A DNA stretch of 52,637 nucleotides from Bacillota bacterium (GCA_021768085.1 JAETOJ010000022.1:1-52637); one strand, 5' to 3'; positions 1-8,238 are shown, counted from the stretch's first letter. The notes: generated from the letters alone by a model not told the origin. Numbers and translations: made by a program.

Positions 1-39
1 TTCCACCACGTCCCGCTCCATTTTCCCCTTTTCCATCAT
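1..39 (-). CDS. N-terminal fragment of a leftward gene running off the window
   Basis: Thirteen codons read leftward from an ATG at 39 (MMEKGKMERDVVE) with a purine-rich GGGTGAG a few bases upstream, then leave the window. Too little is present to name a family. The call rests on the ribosome binding site and the terminator-like stem-loop between it and the next gene. Confidence 0.3.
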   Translation of the reverse strand, partial: MMEKGKMERDVVE

Positions 40-75
40 TTTTCTCACCCTGCTCTATTTTACCTCATAAATATG

Positions 76-103
76 AAAAAGTCTGCCCCACGGCAGACTT
101 TTT
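76..103. terminator. Bidirectional stem-loop terminator
   Basis: A 7-bp GC-rich stem (81-87 with 92-98) and 4-base loop are flanked by A5 on the left and T5 on the right, so it can act in either direction. It closes the leftward lysis cassette, possibly together with the longer stem at 113-144. Confidence 0.75.
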
Positions 104-112
104 CGACAGACT

Positions 113-144
113 GAGGAGGACGCCTGAACCCAGGCGTCCTCCTC
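113..144 (-). terminator. Long stem-loop downstream of the amidase gene
   Basis: A perfect 14-bp inverted repeat (113-126 with 131-144) with a 4-base loop lies just after the amidase stop codon. It has no T tract of its own; the stem at 76-103 follows within 10 bases and supplies one. Confidence 0.6.
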
Positions 145-148
145 TTGT

Positions 149-973
149 TTAGTCCAGCTTGCCCATCCGATCCAGCACCGTCATGGTACGGCAGAAGTCC
201 TCGGACACGTTGAGCACATCCTCCGCCGTGCCCTTCAGCGCCCCGGCCTCCACCAGCTTCTCCACCGTGGGACGGTAGTACTCGGGCACCTCGGCCAGCG
301 TCTTGTAATAGGTCATCTCGTCATCCTCCTCCGGATCAGGTTTGGGGTCGGGGTCGGGCTCCGGCTTAGGGGCCAGGGCCAACCCCACGTCCCGACGGAA
401 GTCGTCCATGCTCTTGCCCTGGCGGGGGAACCAGTGCTCCACGTCGGCGTGGCCGGAGGCGATCCCCCGGCGGTAGCCCTCGCTGTGGCAGATCACCACT
501 CCGTCCGCCAGCGGGTTCAGGCCGTACTCCCTGCACAGCAGGGCGGTGAGCTCCACCGCCTCCCGGTATACCTTTTTAAAATAGGCCGGGTCGGTGAGCG
601 CGTCCTCACAGATCTCAAAGGAAATGTGGGTGTTGTTGGCGCTGCCGCCGCTGGTGCCCGTGCCGGCGTGCCAGCCCCGGTGGTTCCAGGGCAGGGTCTG
701 CACCGACGCGATGGAGCCGTCCGCCAGTTTGCCGATGAAGCCGTGGACGCACACGTCCAGCCCCGGTCGGTTCCAGTGGTTGCCGTTCCTGTTCTGGCCC
801 AGCTGGGCCAGCAGGGCGGCGTAGTCCCCGTCCCCGCCCTTCACGGGCTGGACATACCGACGCAGGTTCGGGTTATCCGCCCCGGTGGAGTGCACCATGA
901 CGCCCTTGGGCTGGATGGTGCGCTTGGTGCGATAGCAGTCGTTCTCCGTCAAAAGGCAGCGGATCAGCTTCAT
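149..973 (-). CDS. N-acetylmuramoyl-L-alanine amidase (PGRP/Amidase_2 fold), phage-type endolysin
   Basis: Predicted zinc amidase of 274 residues that cleaves the bond between muramic acid and the stem peptide. The Amidase_2/PGRP core (about residues 10-190) shows the usual metal-ligand regions VHSTG near the start and CHSEG...HADVEHWF near the end. A Pro/Asp/Glu-rich linker (PKPEPDPDPKPDPEEDDE) follows, then a short C-terminal domain of about 50 residues that may bind the wall. The ATG at 973 is chosen because it overlaps the stop of the upstream holin gene by four bases (ATGA); the longer open frame would run through the holin gene. The holin partner and the absence of an N-terminal signal peptide fit a prophage-type lysis gene rather than a housekeeping autolysin. 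Confidence 0.82.
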   Translation of the reverse strand: MKLIRCLLTENDCYRTKRTIQPKGVMVHSTGADNPNLRRYVQPVKGGDGDYAALLAQLGQNRNGNHWNRPGLDVCVHGFIGKLADGSIASVQTLPWNHRGWHAGTGTSGGSANNTHISFEICEDALTDPAYFKKVYREAVELTALLCREYGLNPLADGVVICHSEGYRRGIASGHADVEHWFPRQGKSMDDFRRDVGLALAPKPEPDPDPKPDPEEDDEMTYYKTLAEVPEYYRPTVEKLVEAGALKGTAEDVLNVSEDFCRTMTVLDRMGKLD

Positions 974-1173
974 TGGCCGTTCCCCCCGCTCTGATTCTGC
1001 CGTTCCACCTGGGTTCCGAAGTAAAAGGCAATGATGACGGTATACACCGTCATAAAGTCCTGGCCCACCTCCCCGGTGACCGCCAGGAAGGCGAACACCG
1101 CCGTCAGCGCCAGCGTCACCAGCGACTTGACGCACAGCAGCCGGGCCAGCCGGTTCTGCAATACCTCTTTCAT
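970..1173 (-). CDS. Small phage-type holin
   Basis: A 67-residue protein with a basic N-terminus (MKEVLQNRLARLLCVK), two hydrophobic segments (about 15-33 and 40-54) and a polar tail, the layout of small phage holins that open the membrane for an endolysin. AGAGGAG stands 7-8 bases before the ATG. Its last codons overlap the start of the amidase gene, so the two are translationally coupled. No structural phage genes are next to it in this window, so it may be a relict, part of a tailocin-like cassette, or domesticated. Confidence 0.72.
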   Translation of the reverse strand: MKEVLQNRLARLLCVKSLVTLALTAVFAFLAVTGEVGQDFMTVYTVIIAFYFGTQVERQNQSGGNGQ

Positions 1174-1334
1174 CCAATTCTCCTCTCTATTCCGCAGATT
1201 GTCCCTCCGGGGCCGTCAGACCCCTCAACCACGGCTATGCGCCCCGCCCCGCCGCCGTGCCTGTCCGCTCCCCCCTGTCCGCAGCCTCCATGGCCCTCCC
1301 CCCTTTCGGGAGGAAGGATTTTTCCCGGCGGCTG

Positions 1335-1363
1335 TTGCTCTTTTGGGTACAAGGTGATATAAT
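1335..1363 (+). promoter_or_regulatory. Promoter of prfC
   Basis: TTGCTC (1335-1340) and TATAAT (1358-1363) are separated by 17 bases, and a TG one base before the -10 box makes it an extended -10. It lies 93 bases upstream of the prfC start codon; the stretch 1174-1334 holds no convincing gene. Confidence 0.7.
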
Positions 1364-1455
1364 ATCTTGCCAATCATTTCAACGCCGGGAGGGTCCCCCA
1401 TGTAAGCTCAATCCAATACCCCACACAAACTCAATTACAATGGAGGGATTATCCC

Positions 1456-3057
1456 ATGCCGCAATACGAATCGGAAATCAAAAGAAGAAGAACCTTCGCC
1501 ATCATCAGCCATCCCGACGCGGGCAAAACCACCCTGACGGAGAAATTCCTGCTCTACGGGGGCGCCATCGCCCAGGCGGGGGTGGTGAAGGGCAAGAAAA
1601 ACGCCCGGGCCGCCACCTCCGACTGGATGGAGATCGAAAAGCAGCGCGGGATCTCCGTCACCTCGTCGGTGATGCAGTTCCAGTACGAGGGCTTCTGCAT
1701 CAACATCCTGGACACCCCCGGCCACCAGGACTTCTCCGAGGACACCTACCGCACCCTCATGGCCGCCGACTCCGCCGTGATGGTCATCGACGCCGCCAAG
1801 GGCGTGGAGGCCCAGACCCGGAAGCTGTTCAAGGTGTGCCGCCTGCGGGACATCCCCATCTTTACCTTCATCAACAAGATGGATCGGGAGGCCCGGGATC
1901 CCTTCGAGCTGTGCCAGGAGCTGGAGCACGAGCTGGGCATCGACACCTATGCCGTCAACTGGCCCATCGGCTGCGGCAAGGCGTTTCAGGGCGTGTACGA
2001 CCGGGATCGGAAGCGGATCATCCACTTCACCTCCAACGGCGGCTCCAAGGCCGCCACCGCCACCGAGGTGGCCCTGGACGACCCCGCCCTGGCGGAGCTC
2101 ATCGGTACCTCCTACCGGGATCAGCTCAACGACGAGATCGAGCTGCTGGACGGCGCGTCTTGCGAGTTCGACCTGGATCGGGTGCGCCACGGGCAGCTGT
2201 CCCCGGTGTTCTTCGGCTCCGCCCTCACCAACTTCGGCGTGGAGCCCTTCCTGGAGGACTTCCTGCGCATGACTACTGCCCCCCTGCCCCGGACGGCGGG
2301 GGACGAGCTCATCGACTCCTTTGACGACGGCTTCTCCGCCTTCGTGTTCAAGATCCAGGCCAACATGAACAAGGCCCACCGGGATCGGATCGCCTTCATG
2401 CGGGTGGTGTCCGGCAAGTTCGAGGCGGACAAGGAGGTCTACCACGTCCAGGGGGGCAAAAAAATTAAGCTCTCCCGGCCCCAGCAGCTCATGGCCGCCG
2501 AGCGGGAGATCATCGAGGAGGCCTACGCCGGGGACATCATCGGCGTGTTCGACCCGGGCATCTTCTCCATCGGGGACACGCTCTGTACCGCCGCCCACAA
2601 GTTCCAGTTCGACCCCATCCCCACCTTCGCCCCGGAGCACTTTCGCCGGGTGCGGCCCCTGGACACCATGAAGCGCAAGCAGTTCCTCAAAGGGATGGAG
2701 CAGATCGCCCAGGAGGGCGCCATTCAGATCTTTAAGACCCCCTACTCCGGCATGGAGGAGGTCATTGTGGGCGTGGTGGGCACGCTGCAATTCGACGTGC
2801 TGGAGTACCGACTGAAAAACGAGTACGGCGTGGATCTGTACGCCGAGGGCCTGCCCTACGAGTACCTGCGCTGGCTCCACCACGAGGGGGAGGAGCCCCT
2901 GCGGGCGGACGACCTCACCCTCCCCGGGGACGCCATGCTGGTGGAGGACTACCGGCAGAACCAACTGCTGCTGTTCGCCTCCCAGTGGTCTATCAACTGG
3001 ACGGCGGAGCGCAACAAGCAGATCACCCTGTCCGAGTTCGGCGGGGCCAAATTTTGA
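1456..3057 (+). CDS. prfC: Peptide chain release factor 3 (RF3)
   Basis: A translational GTPase of 533 residues that recycles RF1/RF2 from the ribosome after termination. The GTP-binding motifs are complete: HPDAGKTT (P-loop, about residue 19), DTPGHQDF (G3) and NKMD (G4); the switch region contains RGISVTSSVMQF as in RF3 rather than EF-G. Length and the C-terminal domain III sequence ending ITLSEF fit the family. GGAGGG precedes the ATG and the gene has its own promoter, so it looks monocistronic. Confidence 0.97.
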   Translation: MPQYESEIKRRRTFAIISHPDAGKTTLTEKFLLYGGAIAQAGVVKGKKNARAATSDWMEIEKQRGISVTSSVMQFQYEGFCINILDTPGHQDFSEDTYRTLMAADSAVMVIDAAKGVEAQTRKLFKVCRLRDIPIFTFINKMDREARDPFELCQELEHELGIDTYAVNWPIGCGKAFQGVYDRDRKRIIHFTSNGGSKAATATEVALDDPALAELIGTSYRDQLNDEIELLDGASCEFDLDRVRHGQLSPVFFGSALTNFGVEPFLEDFLRMTTAPLPRTAGDELIDSFDDGFSAFVFKIQANMNKAHRDRIAFMRVVSGKFEADKEVYHVQGGKKIKLSRPQQLMAAEREIIEEAYAGDIIGVFDPGIFSIGDTLCTAAHKFQFDPIPTFAPEHFRRVRPLDTMKRKQFLKGMEQIAQEGAIQIFKTPYSGMEEVIVGVVGTLQFDVLEYRLKNEYGVDLYAEGLPYEYLRWLHHEGEEPLRADDLTLPGDAMLVEDYRQNQLLLFASQWSINWTAERNKQITLSEFGGAKF

Positions 3058-3062
3058 GAACA

Positions 3063-3093
3063 GGGCGGCGGTTTTCCAAAACCGCCGCCCTTT
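3063..3093 (+). terminator. Stem-loop after prfC
   Basis: A 13-bp perfect inverted repeat (3063-3075 with 3078-3090) right after the stop codon is followed by only three T residues, so it may be a weak terminator. Confidence 0.55.
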
Positions 3094-3145
3094 GCGCACC
3101 CAACCGGGTTTTCCCTCATAGGATGGGCAAAAGGAGGGTAAAACC

Positions 3146-3727
3146 ATGGCAAACACCTATCTGCTCAGCGACGGGGCCAAGCGCTACCTGTGCTGCTACT
3201 ACCAGATCCTGGACGAGATGATCCAGGGCGTCACCACCGCCAGGCTCACCCAGAGCGTCTCCCACAATCTCATCGTCCAGCTCATCCCCCACCACCAGGC
3301 CGCCGTCCGGATGTGCCGGAACCTCCTGGAGGTGTCCGACGACCGGGCCATCCGCCGCCTGGCCCAGAGCATGGCGGAGCAGCGGACCCAGACCGTCCAA
3401 GCCTTGGAGCAAATCCTGCCCGCCGCGGATCAGCTTACCAACCCCCGGCCGGAGCTGCGGCTGTGCCAGCGGCGGATGGATCTGATCCTCCGGGAGATGT
3501 TTGCCCGGATGCGCTCCGCCCCGGAGGGGAACCGGGTGGACGCGGTGTTCCTGCATCAGATGCTCCCCCACTGCCGGGGCGCCGCTCAGGCCGCCCGGAA
3601 CACCCTGCGGTACGAGCTGTGCACCCAGCTGCCCCCCGTGCTGCGGGGCGTACTGGACGCGCAGTGCCGGGACGCGCGCCGCGTGGAGGCTTCCCTCCGG
3701 CGGATGGGCTGTCCTGTGGTTTCTTGA
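3146..3727 (+). CDS. Duplicated DUF305-type helical protein
   Basis: A 193-residue protein resembling DUF305 proteins, which are ferritin-like helical bundles sometimes linked to metal handling. Two copies of the signature occur: IPHHQAAVRMCRNLL (about residues 49-63) and VFLHQMLPHCRGAAQAAR (about 133-150), pointing to an internal duplication. No signal peptide is seen, so it is probably cytoplasmic, unlike many DUF305 proteins. AGGAGG precedes the ATG. The biochemical role is unknown. Confidence 0.7.
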   Translation: MANTYLLSDGAKRYLCCYYQILDEMIQGVTTARLTQSVSHNLIVQLIPHHQAAVRMCRNLLEVSDDRAIRRLAQSMAEQRTQTVQALEQILPAADQLTNPRPELRLCQRRMDLILREMFARMRSAPEGNRVDAVFLHQMLPHCRGAAQAARNTLRYELCTQLPPVLRGVLDAQCRDARRVEASLRRMGCPVVS

Positions 3728-3759
3728 CAGCAGGGAGCGTTTGTAGCAAGAGCAATCCC

Positions 3760-3788
3760 TTGCTTTTTGACCCCGTTCCTGTTATACT
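3760..3788 (+). promoter_or_regulatory. Promoter of the GH13 gene
   Basis: TTGCTT (3760-3765), a 17-base spacer and TATACT (3783-3788) with an extended TG motif just upstream. The start of transcription would fall before 3800, which rules out the longer reading frame beginning at 3767 and supports the ATG at 3839. Confidence 0.6.
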
Positions 3789-3838
3789 TATGGCTCACGG
3801 CTTCACCGCCAGGACGAAAGAGAAAGGAAGTGACGCCC

Positions 3839-5149
3839 ATGTGGGCGGAGCGCAGCGTATTTTATCAGATCTATCCCCTGGGCTTCTGCGGGGCCCCCAG
3901 GGAGAACGACGGCGTCCCCGCCAGCCGCATCGGCAAAATCGGGGACTGGGCCGGACATATTCAGAAGCTGGGGGCGGACGCGGTCTACCTGTGCCCCATC
4001 TTTGAGAGCGACCGCCACGGCTACGACACCCGGGACTACCGCAAAATCGACTGCCGCCTGGGCACCAATGAGGACTTCGCCCAGGTATGTGAAACCCTCC
4101 ACGCCCACGGCATCAAGGTGGTACTGGACGGGGTGTTCAACCATGTGGGCCGGGGCTTCTGGGCCTTCCGGGACGTGCAGGAGAAGAAGTGGGACTCCCC
4201 CTACAAGGACTGGTTCCACATCAGCTTCGACGGCAATTCCAACTACAACGACGGCTTCTGGTACGAGGGCTGGGAGGGCCACTTCGAGCTGGTGAAGCTC
4301 AACCTGTGCAACCCCGCCGTGGTGGACTACCTGCTGGACACCGTGAAGTTCTGGGTGGACGAGTTCGGCATCGACGGGCTGCGGCTGGACGTGGCCTACT
4401 GCCTGGACAAGGACTTCCTGCGCCGGCTGCGTTCCTTCTGCAATGAACTGAAGCCGGAGTTCTTCCTGCTGGGCGAAACCCTCCACGGGGACTACAACCA
4501 GTGGGTCAACGAGGAAATGCTCCACTCCTGCACCAATTACGAGTGCTACAAGGGGCTGTACTCCAGCTTCAACTCCATGAATATGTTCGAGATCGTCCAC
4601 AGCTTAAAGCGCCAGTTCGGCCCGGAAAACTGGACGCTGTATCAGGGCAAGCACCTGCTGTGCTTCGCCGACAACCACGACGTGACCCGGGTGGCCTCCA
4701 TTTTGCAAAACCCGGAGCATCTGCCCCTGCTGTACGGGGTGCTGTTCGGGATGCCCGGCATCCCCTGCCTTTACTACGGCAGCGAGTGGGGGGCGAAGGG
4801 CGACAAATCCCAGGGGGACGAGGCCCTGCGGCCCAGCTTCGACGCCCCGGAGTGGAACGAGCTGACGGATCGGATTGCCGCCATGGCCAAGGCCCACCGG
4901 GACAGCGAGGCCCTGTGCCGGGGCGACTTCCAGGACGTGGTGCTCACCAACAGGCAGGCCATCTTCCAGCGTCGAACGGACAACGAGCGGGTGCTGGTGG
5001 CGGTGAACGCGGACAGCCAGCCCTACACCGCCCACTTCGACGCGGGCTGCGGCCGGGCGGTGGATCTGCTCACCGGGGAGGAGCACGACTTCGGCGGCGG
5101 AAGCGAGCTGCCCCCCTATAGCATATTTTATTGGAAGTGTGAGCGGTAA
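3839..5149 (+). CDS. Alpha-amylase family glycoside hydrolase (GH13)
   Basis: A cytoplasmic GH13 enzyme of 436 residues, probably acting on alpha-glucans or maltodextrins. All four conserved regions are present: DGVFNHVG, GLRLDVAYC with the nucleophile Asp184, the acid/base in LLGETLHG (Glu213) and FADNHDV with Asp281. It is shorter than secreted amylases and lacks a signal peptide or starch-binding domain; the C-terminal beta domain is short. The ATG at 3839 has AAGGAAG eight bases upstream. Exact specificity (maltogenic, cyclodextrinase, glucosidase) cannot be read from the sequence. Confidence 0.88.
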   Translation: MWAERSVFYQIYPLGFCGAPRENDGVPASRIGKIGDWAGHIQKLGADAVYLCPIFESDRHGYDTRDYRKIDCRLGTNEDFAQVCETLHAHGIKVVLDGVFNHVGRGFWAFRDVQEKKWDSPYKDWFHISFDGNSNYNDGFWYEGWEGHFELVKLNLCNPAVVDYLLDTVKFWVDEFGIDGLRLDVAYCLDKDFLRRLRSFCNELKPEFFLLGETLHGDYNQWVNEEMLHSCTNYECYKGLYSSFNSMNMFEIVHSLKRQFGPENWTLYQGKHLLCFADNHDVTRVASILQNPEHLPLLYGVLFGMPGIPCLYYGSEWGAKGDKSQGDEALRPSFDAPEWNELTDRIAAMAKAHRDSEALCRGDFQDVVLTNRQAIFQRRTDNERVLVAVNADSQPYTAHFDAGCGRAVDLLTGEEHDFGGGSELPPYSIFYWKCER

Positions 5150-5165
5150 TCCGTTCCGCACAGGA

Positions 5166-5198
5166 AAAGGGCCCGGAAGCCATGCTTCCGGGCCCTTT
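5166..5198. terminator. Bidirectional terminator between GH13 and the feo operon
   Basis: A 15-bp perfect inverted repeat (5166-5180 with 5184-5198) with a 3-base loop, ending in A/T-rich flanks, serves the convergent GH13 and feo transcripts. It lies two bases beyond the stop codon of the small Feo partner. Confidence 0.85.
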
Positions 5199-5199
5199 C

Positions 5200-5373
5200 T
5201 TATTCCTCTGGATGACAGATCCCCCGAGAGGGGCAGCCGTCGCAGCCACATCCGCAGCCGGATTTGCCCCCCTTCCGTCCCCTCCACCGGCCCCGGATCA
5301 CGGCGGCCAGCGCCAGGACGATCAGGGCGATCACCAGGAGGTTGCCCCAGTTTTCGCTGAGAAACCGCGCCAT
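5200..5373 (-). CDS. FeoB-associated Cys-rich membrane protein
   Basis: A 57-residue protein: MARFLSENWGNLLVIALIVL and following residues form one membrane helix (about 10-27), then a basic stretch and a cysteine cluster (SGCGCGCDGC, then GIC) at the C-terminus. This is the layout of the small FeoB-associated Cys-rich proteins found directly after feoB in Firmicutes, thought to help iron transport or metal sensing. It starts three bases after the feoB stop, with GGGGAG upstream. Same operon as feoA and feoB. Confidence 0.88.
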   Translation of the reverse strand: MARFLSENWGNLLVIALIVLALAAVIRGRWRGRKGGKSGCGCGCDGCPSRGICHPEE

Positions 5374-5376
5374 GGC

Positions 5377-7737
5377 TCACACGCTCCCCACAGGGGCCCG
5401 CTTGGCGGCGGGCCGCAAGAGCAGATACAGCAGCCCCGCCAGCAGCACCAGCGCCACCACCGTAAACGGATTGAAGGCCAGCACCCCGGACAACAGGCCC
5501 CCAAGCTGATACACGATCAGCGCGATCACATAGGCAAAGCCGCACATATAGCCGATGGCGGCCCACGTCCAGCGGGGGCTGTTCATCTCCCGCCGGATGG
5601 CGCCGATGGCGGCAAAGCAGGGGGCGCACAGCAGATTGAAGATCATAAAGGCGTAGGCCGAGGGGCCGGTGAACACCGCGGCCAGGTTCCGGTACACGTC
5701 CCCCGGGTAGAGCACCTGGAGGGTGGCCACCACCTCCTCCTTGGCGATGAGCCCGGTGAGGGTGGCTACGGCGGTCTGCCAGTGTCCGAAGCCCAGGGGG
5801 GCGAACAGCACCGCCACCATCCGGCCCACGGTGGCCAGCAGAGAGAAGTCGCTGTCCGACACCAGGCCGAAGGCCCCGCCCTCAAAGCCAAAGCTCTGGA
5901 AGAACCACAGCGCCACGGTGGACAGCAGGATCACGGTGCCCGCCCGCTTCACAAAGGACCAGCCCCGGTCGCCGGTGGTGCGCAGCACGTTGGCGGCGGA
6001 GGGCAGGTGGTAGGCGGGCAACTCCATGACGAAGGGGGCGGGCTCGCCGGAGAAGGCCCGGAATTTTTTCAGCATCAGGCCGGACACCACCACCGCCCCC
6101 ACGCCGATAAAGTAGGCAGACACCGCCACCCACACCGACTTGCCGAACAACGCCCCGGCGAACAGGCCGATGATGGGCATCTTAGCGCTGCACGGGATAA
6201 AGCAGGTCGTCATGATCGTCATCTTCCGATCCCTGTCCTGATCGATGGTGCGGGAGGCCATCACCCCCGGCACGCCGCAGCCCGTGGCCACCAGCATGGG
6301 GATGAAGGACTTGCCGGACAGGCCGAACCGGCGGAACAGCCTGTCCATGATGAAGGCCACCCGGGACATATAACCCACGTCCTCTACAATAGCCAGCAGC
6401 AGGAACAGCACCAGCAATTGGGGCACAAAGCCCAGTACCGCCCCCACGCCGCCCACAATGCCGTCCAGCACCAGGGATTTCACCACGTCATTGCACCGGA
6501 GGGCGTCCAGGCCGTTCTCGATGAGCACCGGCAGGCCGGGTACCCACAGGCCGTAGTCCTCGGGGTCGGGTTCCGCCACGGTGAGGGCCTCCTGGTAGGC
6601 CGACTCGGTGGCCTTTAGGGTGATCACCTCGCCGGCGTCCCCGTCGTACAGGTACGCCTCCGGCTCCCCGGCCTCATAGGCGGCGATGATGGCCTGGGCC
6701 TCCTCAAACGCGCCCGCGGCCTTGTTGTAGCCCTTCGTATCCGAGCCGGTGAAGGGGACAAACCAGCCGTCCCCGAACACGCCGTCATTGGCCCAGTCGG
6801 TGAGCCGCGCCCCCACCGAGACGGGCCAGGGCCCCATGGCGATGGCGTAGATCAGGAACATCACCGCCACGAAGATGGGCAGGGCCAGCACCCGGTTGGT
6901 CACCACGCCGTCAATCTTGTCCGACAGGGTGGCGGCGTGCTTGGGGTTCTTCTTCACCACCGCCTTGGCCACCACGCCGCCGATGTAGTCGTATCGCTGG
7001 TTGGTGATGATGGACTCCGCGTCATCGTCCAGCTCCCGTTCACAGTCGGCGATGTGCTCCTCCAGATGAGCCCGGAGCTGGCCATCGATGCCCAGCTCCT
7101 CCAGCACCTTCTCGTCCCGCTCGAACACCTTGATGGAGTACCAGCGCAGATGCTGGATATCCACCCGATCCTGGATGGACTCCTCGATGTGGGCCAAGGC
7201 GTGCTCCACGCTGCCGGTGAACATATGGGGGATCTCCCCCGCCTTGTGGGCCTGGGCCAGCGCCCCGGCCCGCTCCGCCGCGGCCAGCCCGCCCTCGTTC
7301 TTCAGGGCGGAGATCTCCACTACCTCACAGCCCAGAGCCTTCCCCAGCCGCTCCAGGTCGATCTTGTCCCCGTTCTTCCGCACCAGGTCGATCATGTTCA
7401 CCGCTACCACCACCGGCAGCCCCAATTCGATGAGCTGGGTGGTGAGGTAGAGGTTGCGCTCGATGTTGGTGCCGTCCACGATGTTCAGGATGGCGTCGGG
7501 CTGCTCCTTCACCAGGTAGTTCCGGGTCACAACCTCTTCCAGGGTGTAGGGGGACAGGGAGTAGATCCCGGGCAGATCCTGTATGATCACGTCGGGGCGG
7601 CCCTTGAGCCGGCCCTCCTTCTTCTCCACCGTGACCCCCGGCCAGTTGCCCACGTACTGGTTGGATCCGGTGAGGGCGTTGAACAGCGTTGTTTTCCCGC
7701 AGTTGGGATTGCCCGCCAGGGCGATTTTCACATCCAT
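5377..7737 (-). CDS. feoB: Ferrous iron transport protein B
   Basis: The membrane GTPase of the Feo system, 786 residues, importing Fe(II). The N-terminal G domain shows GNPNCGKTTLFNALTG, VGNWPGVTVEK, DLPGIYSL and NMID. A helical insert follows, then the transmembrane region with the Gate motifs GCGVPGVMASR and PCSAKMPI typical of FeoB. The ATG at 7737 directly begins the P-loop strand and has GGAGGAG upstream; the frame stays open for 21 codons further but without a better site. Lies downstream of feoA, separated by an unusual repeat-bearing spacer (7738-7908). Confidence 0.96.
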   Translation of the reverse strand: MDVKIALAGNPNCGKTTLFNALTGSNQYVGNWPGVTVEKKEGRLKGRPDVIIQDLPGIYSLSPYTLEEVVTRNYLVKEQPDAILNIVDGTNIERNLYLTTQLIELGLPVVVAVNMIDLVRKNGDKIDLERLGKALGCEVVEISALKNEGGLAAAERAGALAQAHKAGEIPHMFTGSVEHALAHIEESIQDRVDIQHLRWYSIKVFERDEKVLEELGIDGQLRAHLEEHIADCERELDDDAESIITNQRYDYIGGVVAKAVVKKNPKHAATLSDKIDGVVTNRVLALPIFVAVMFLIYAIAMGPWPVSVGARLTDWANDGVFGDGWFVPFTGSDTKGYNKAAGAFEEAQAIIAAYEAGEPEAYLYDGDAGEVITLKATESAYQEALTVAEPDPEDYGLWVPGLPVLIENGLDALRCNDVVKSLVLDGIVGGVGAVLGFVPQLLVLFLLLAIVEDVGYMSRVAFIMDRLFRRFGLSGKSFIPMLVATGCGVPGVMASRTIDQDRDRKMTIMTTCFIPCSAKMPIIGLFAGALFGKSVWVAVSAYFIGVGAVVVSGLMLKKFRAFSGEPAPFVMELPAYHLPSAANVLRTTGDRGWSFVKRAGTVILLSTVALWFFQSFGFEGGAFGLVSDSDFSLLATVGRMVAVLFAPLGFGHWQTAVATLTGLIAKEEVVATLQVLYPGDVYRNLAAVFTGPSAYAFMIFNLLCAPCFAAIGAIRREMNSPRWTWAAIGYMCGFAYVIALIVYQLGGLLSGVLAFNPFTVVALVLLAGLLYLLLRPAAKRAPVGSV

Positions 7738-7764
7738 TTCGCATCTCTCCTCCCGAAACGCGCC

Positions 7765-7934
7765 CGGCTCACGACGGCTCGGACGCTTCCACCTTGTCAC
7801 GCCTCGCCTGTTCGCGGCGCGGTTCTAAGCGCTCCGACTTCGCAAATTGTCCTGCGCCGCTTTCAGCGGCTCCGGCCAATTCGCTCCGCTCCGAGCTTAG
7901 CCCGCGGCTCACGACGGCTCGGACGCTTCCACCT
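7765..7934. repeat. 140-bp duplication unit bearing a palindromic element between feoA and feoB
   Basis: A 30-bp sequence covering the last seven codons and the stop of feoA (7905-7934) is repeated exactly at 7765-7794. The 110 bases between the copies contain a long imperfect palindrome (about 7827-7899, with the inner arms around GCCGCTTTCAGCGGC). This looks like a small non-coding repeat or MITE-like insertion that duplicated the gene end, or a tandem duplication followed by divergence. It could fold in the feo mRNA and influence feoB expression. Confidence 0.7.
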
Positions 7935-8145
7935 CAATCATCTCCGCGTCCTCCTTGCGCAGGGACAGCTCGTATCCCCGCACCGTCAGCTCCATGGGAT
8001 CGCCCAAGGGGGCCACCTTCCGGACGTAGATCTCCACACCCTTGGTGATCCCCATGTCCATGATCCGGCGGCGTACCGGGCCCTCCCCGTGGAGGCGGCG
8101 AACCACCGCTGTCCTGCCCACCCGAACATCCTTCAATGTTTTCAC
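7909..8145 (-). CDS. feoA: FeoA-family protein
   Basis: A 78-residue SH3-like cytoplasmic partner of FeoB. Family features include RRIMDMGITKGVEIYV, APLGDPMELTVRGYELSLR and an acidic end. A GTG at 8145 is chosen as start because GGAGGAG lies six bases before it; an upstream TTG at 8160 would place the same Shine-Dalgarno inside the gene. First gene of the leftward feo operon, behind a strong promoter with a palindromic operator. Confidence 0.92.
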   Translation of the reverse strand: MKTLKDVRVGRTAVVRRLHGEGPVRRRIMDMGITKGVEIYVRKVAPLGDPMELTVRGYELSLRKEDAEMIEVEASEPS

Positions 8146-8178
8146 GGCCTTCTCCTCCAAAAGCTGTCCGCCCTATCG

Positions 8179-8194
8179 GTTAGAAACAGCTAAC
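8179..8194 (-). promoter_or_regulatory. Palindromic operator upstream of feoA (possible DtxR/IdeR-type iron box)
   Basis: GTTAG and CTAAC arms spaced by six bases (16 bp in all) sit about 15 bp downstream of the -10 box, where a bound repressor would block transcription. Related CTAAC/GTTAG half-sites occur again inside the promoter (8222-8226). TTAG/CTAA half-sites resemble iron-dependent DtxR-family operators; the assignment is inference. Confidence 0.45.
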
Positions 8195-8209
8195 TTTTTC
8201 AGCGTAGGT

Positions 8210-8238
8210 AGTTTACCACCCCTAACTTTTGTTGTCAA
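8210..8238 (-). promoter_or_regulatory. Promoter of the feo operon
   Basis: On the minus strand a consensus TTGACA (8233-8238), 17-base spacer and TAAACT (8210-8215). Confidence 0.75.

Noticed and set aside
1435..3156. A 573-codon open frame on the minus strand opposite prfC
   Set aside because: High G+C makes long antisense frames common. Its composition is Gly/His/Leu-rich without any domain, and prfC is complete on the other strand.
5182..6618. A 478-codon plus-strand frame over feoB
   Set aside because: It is His/Gln/Gly-rich and is the antisense shadow of the conserved FeoB membrane region.
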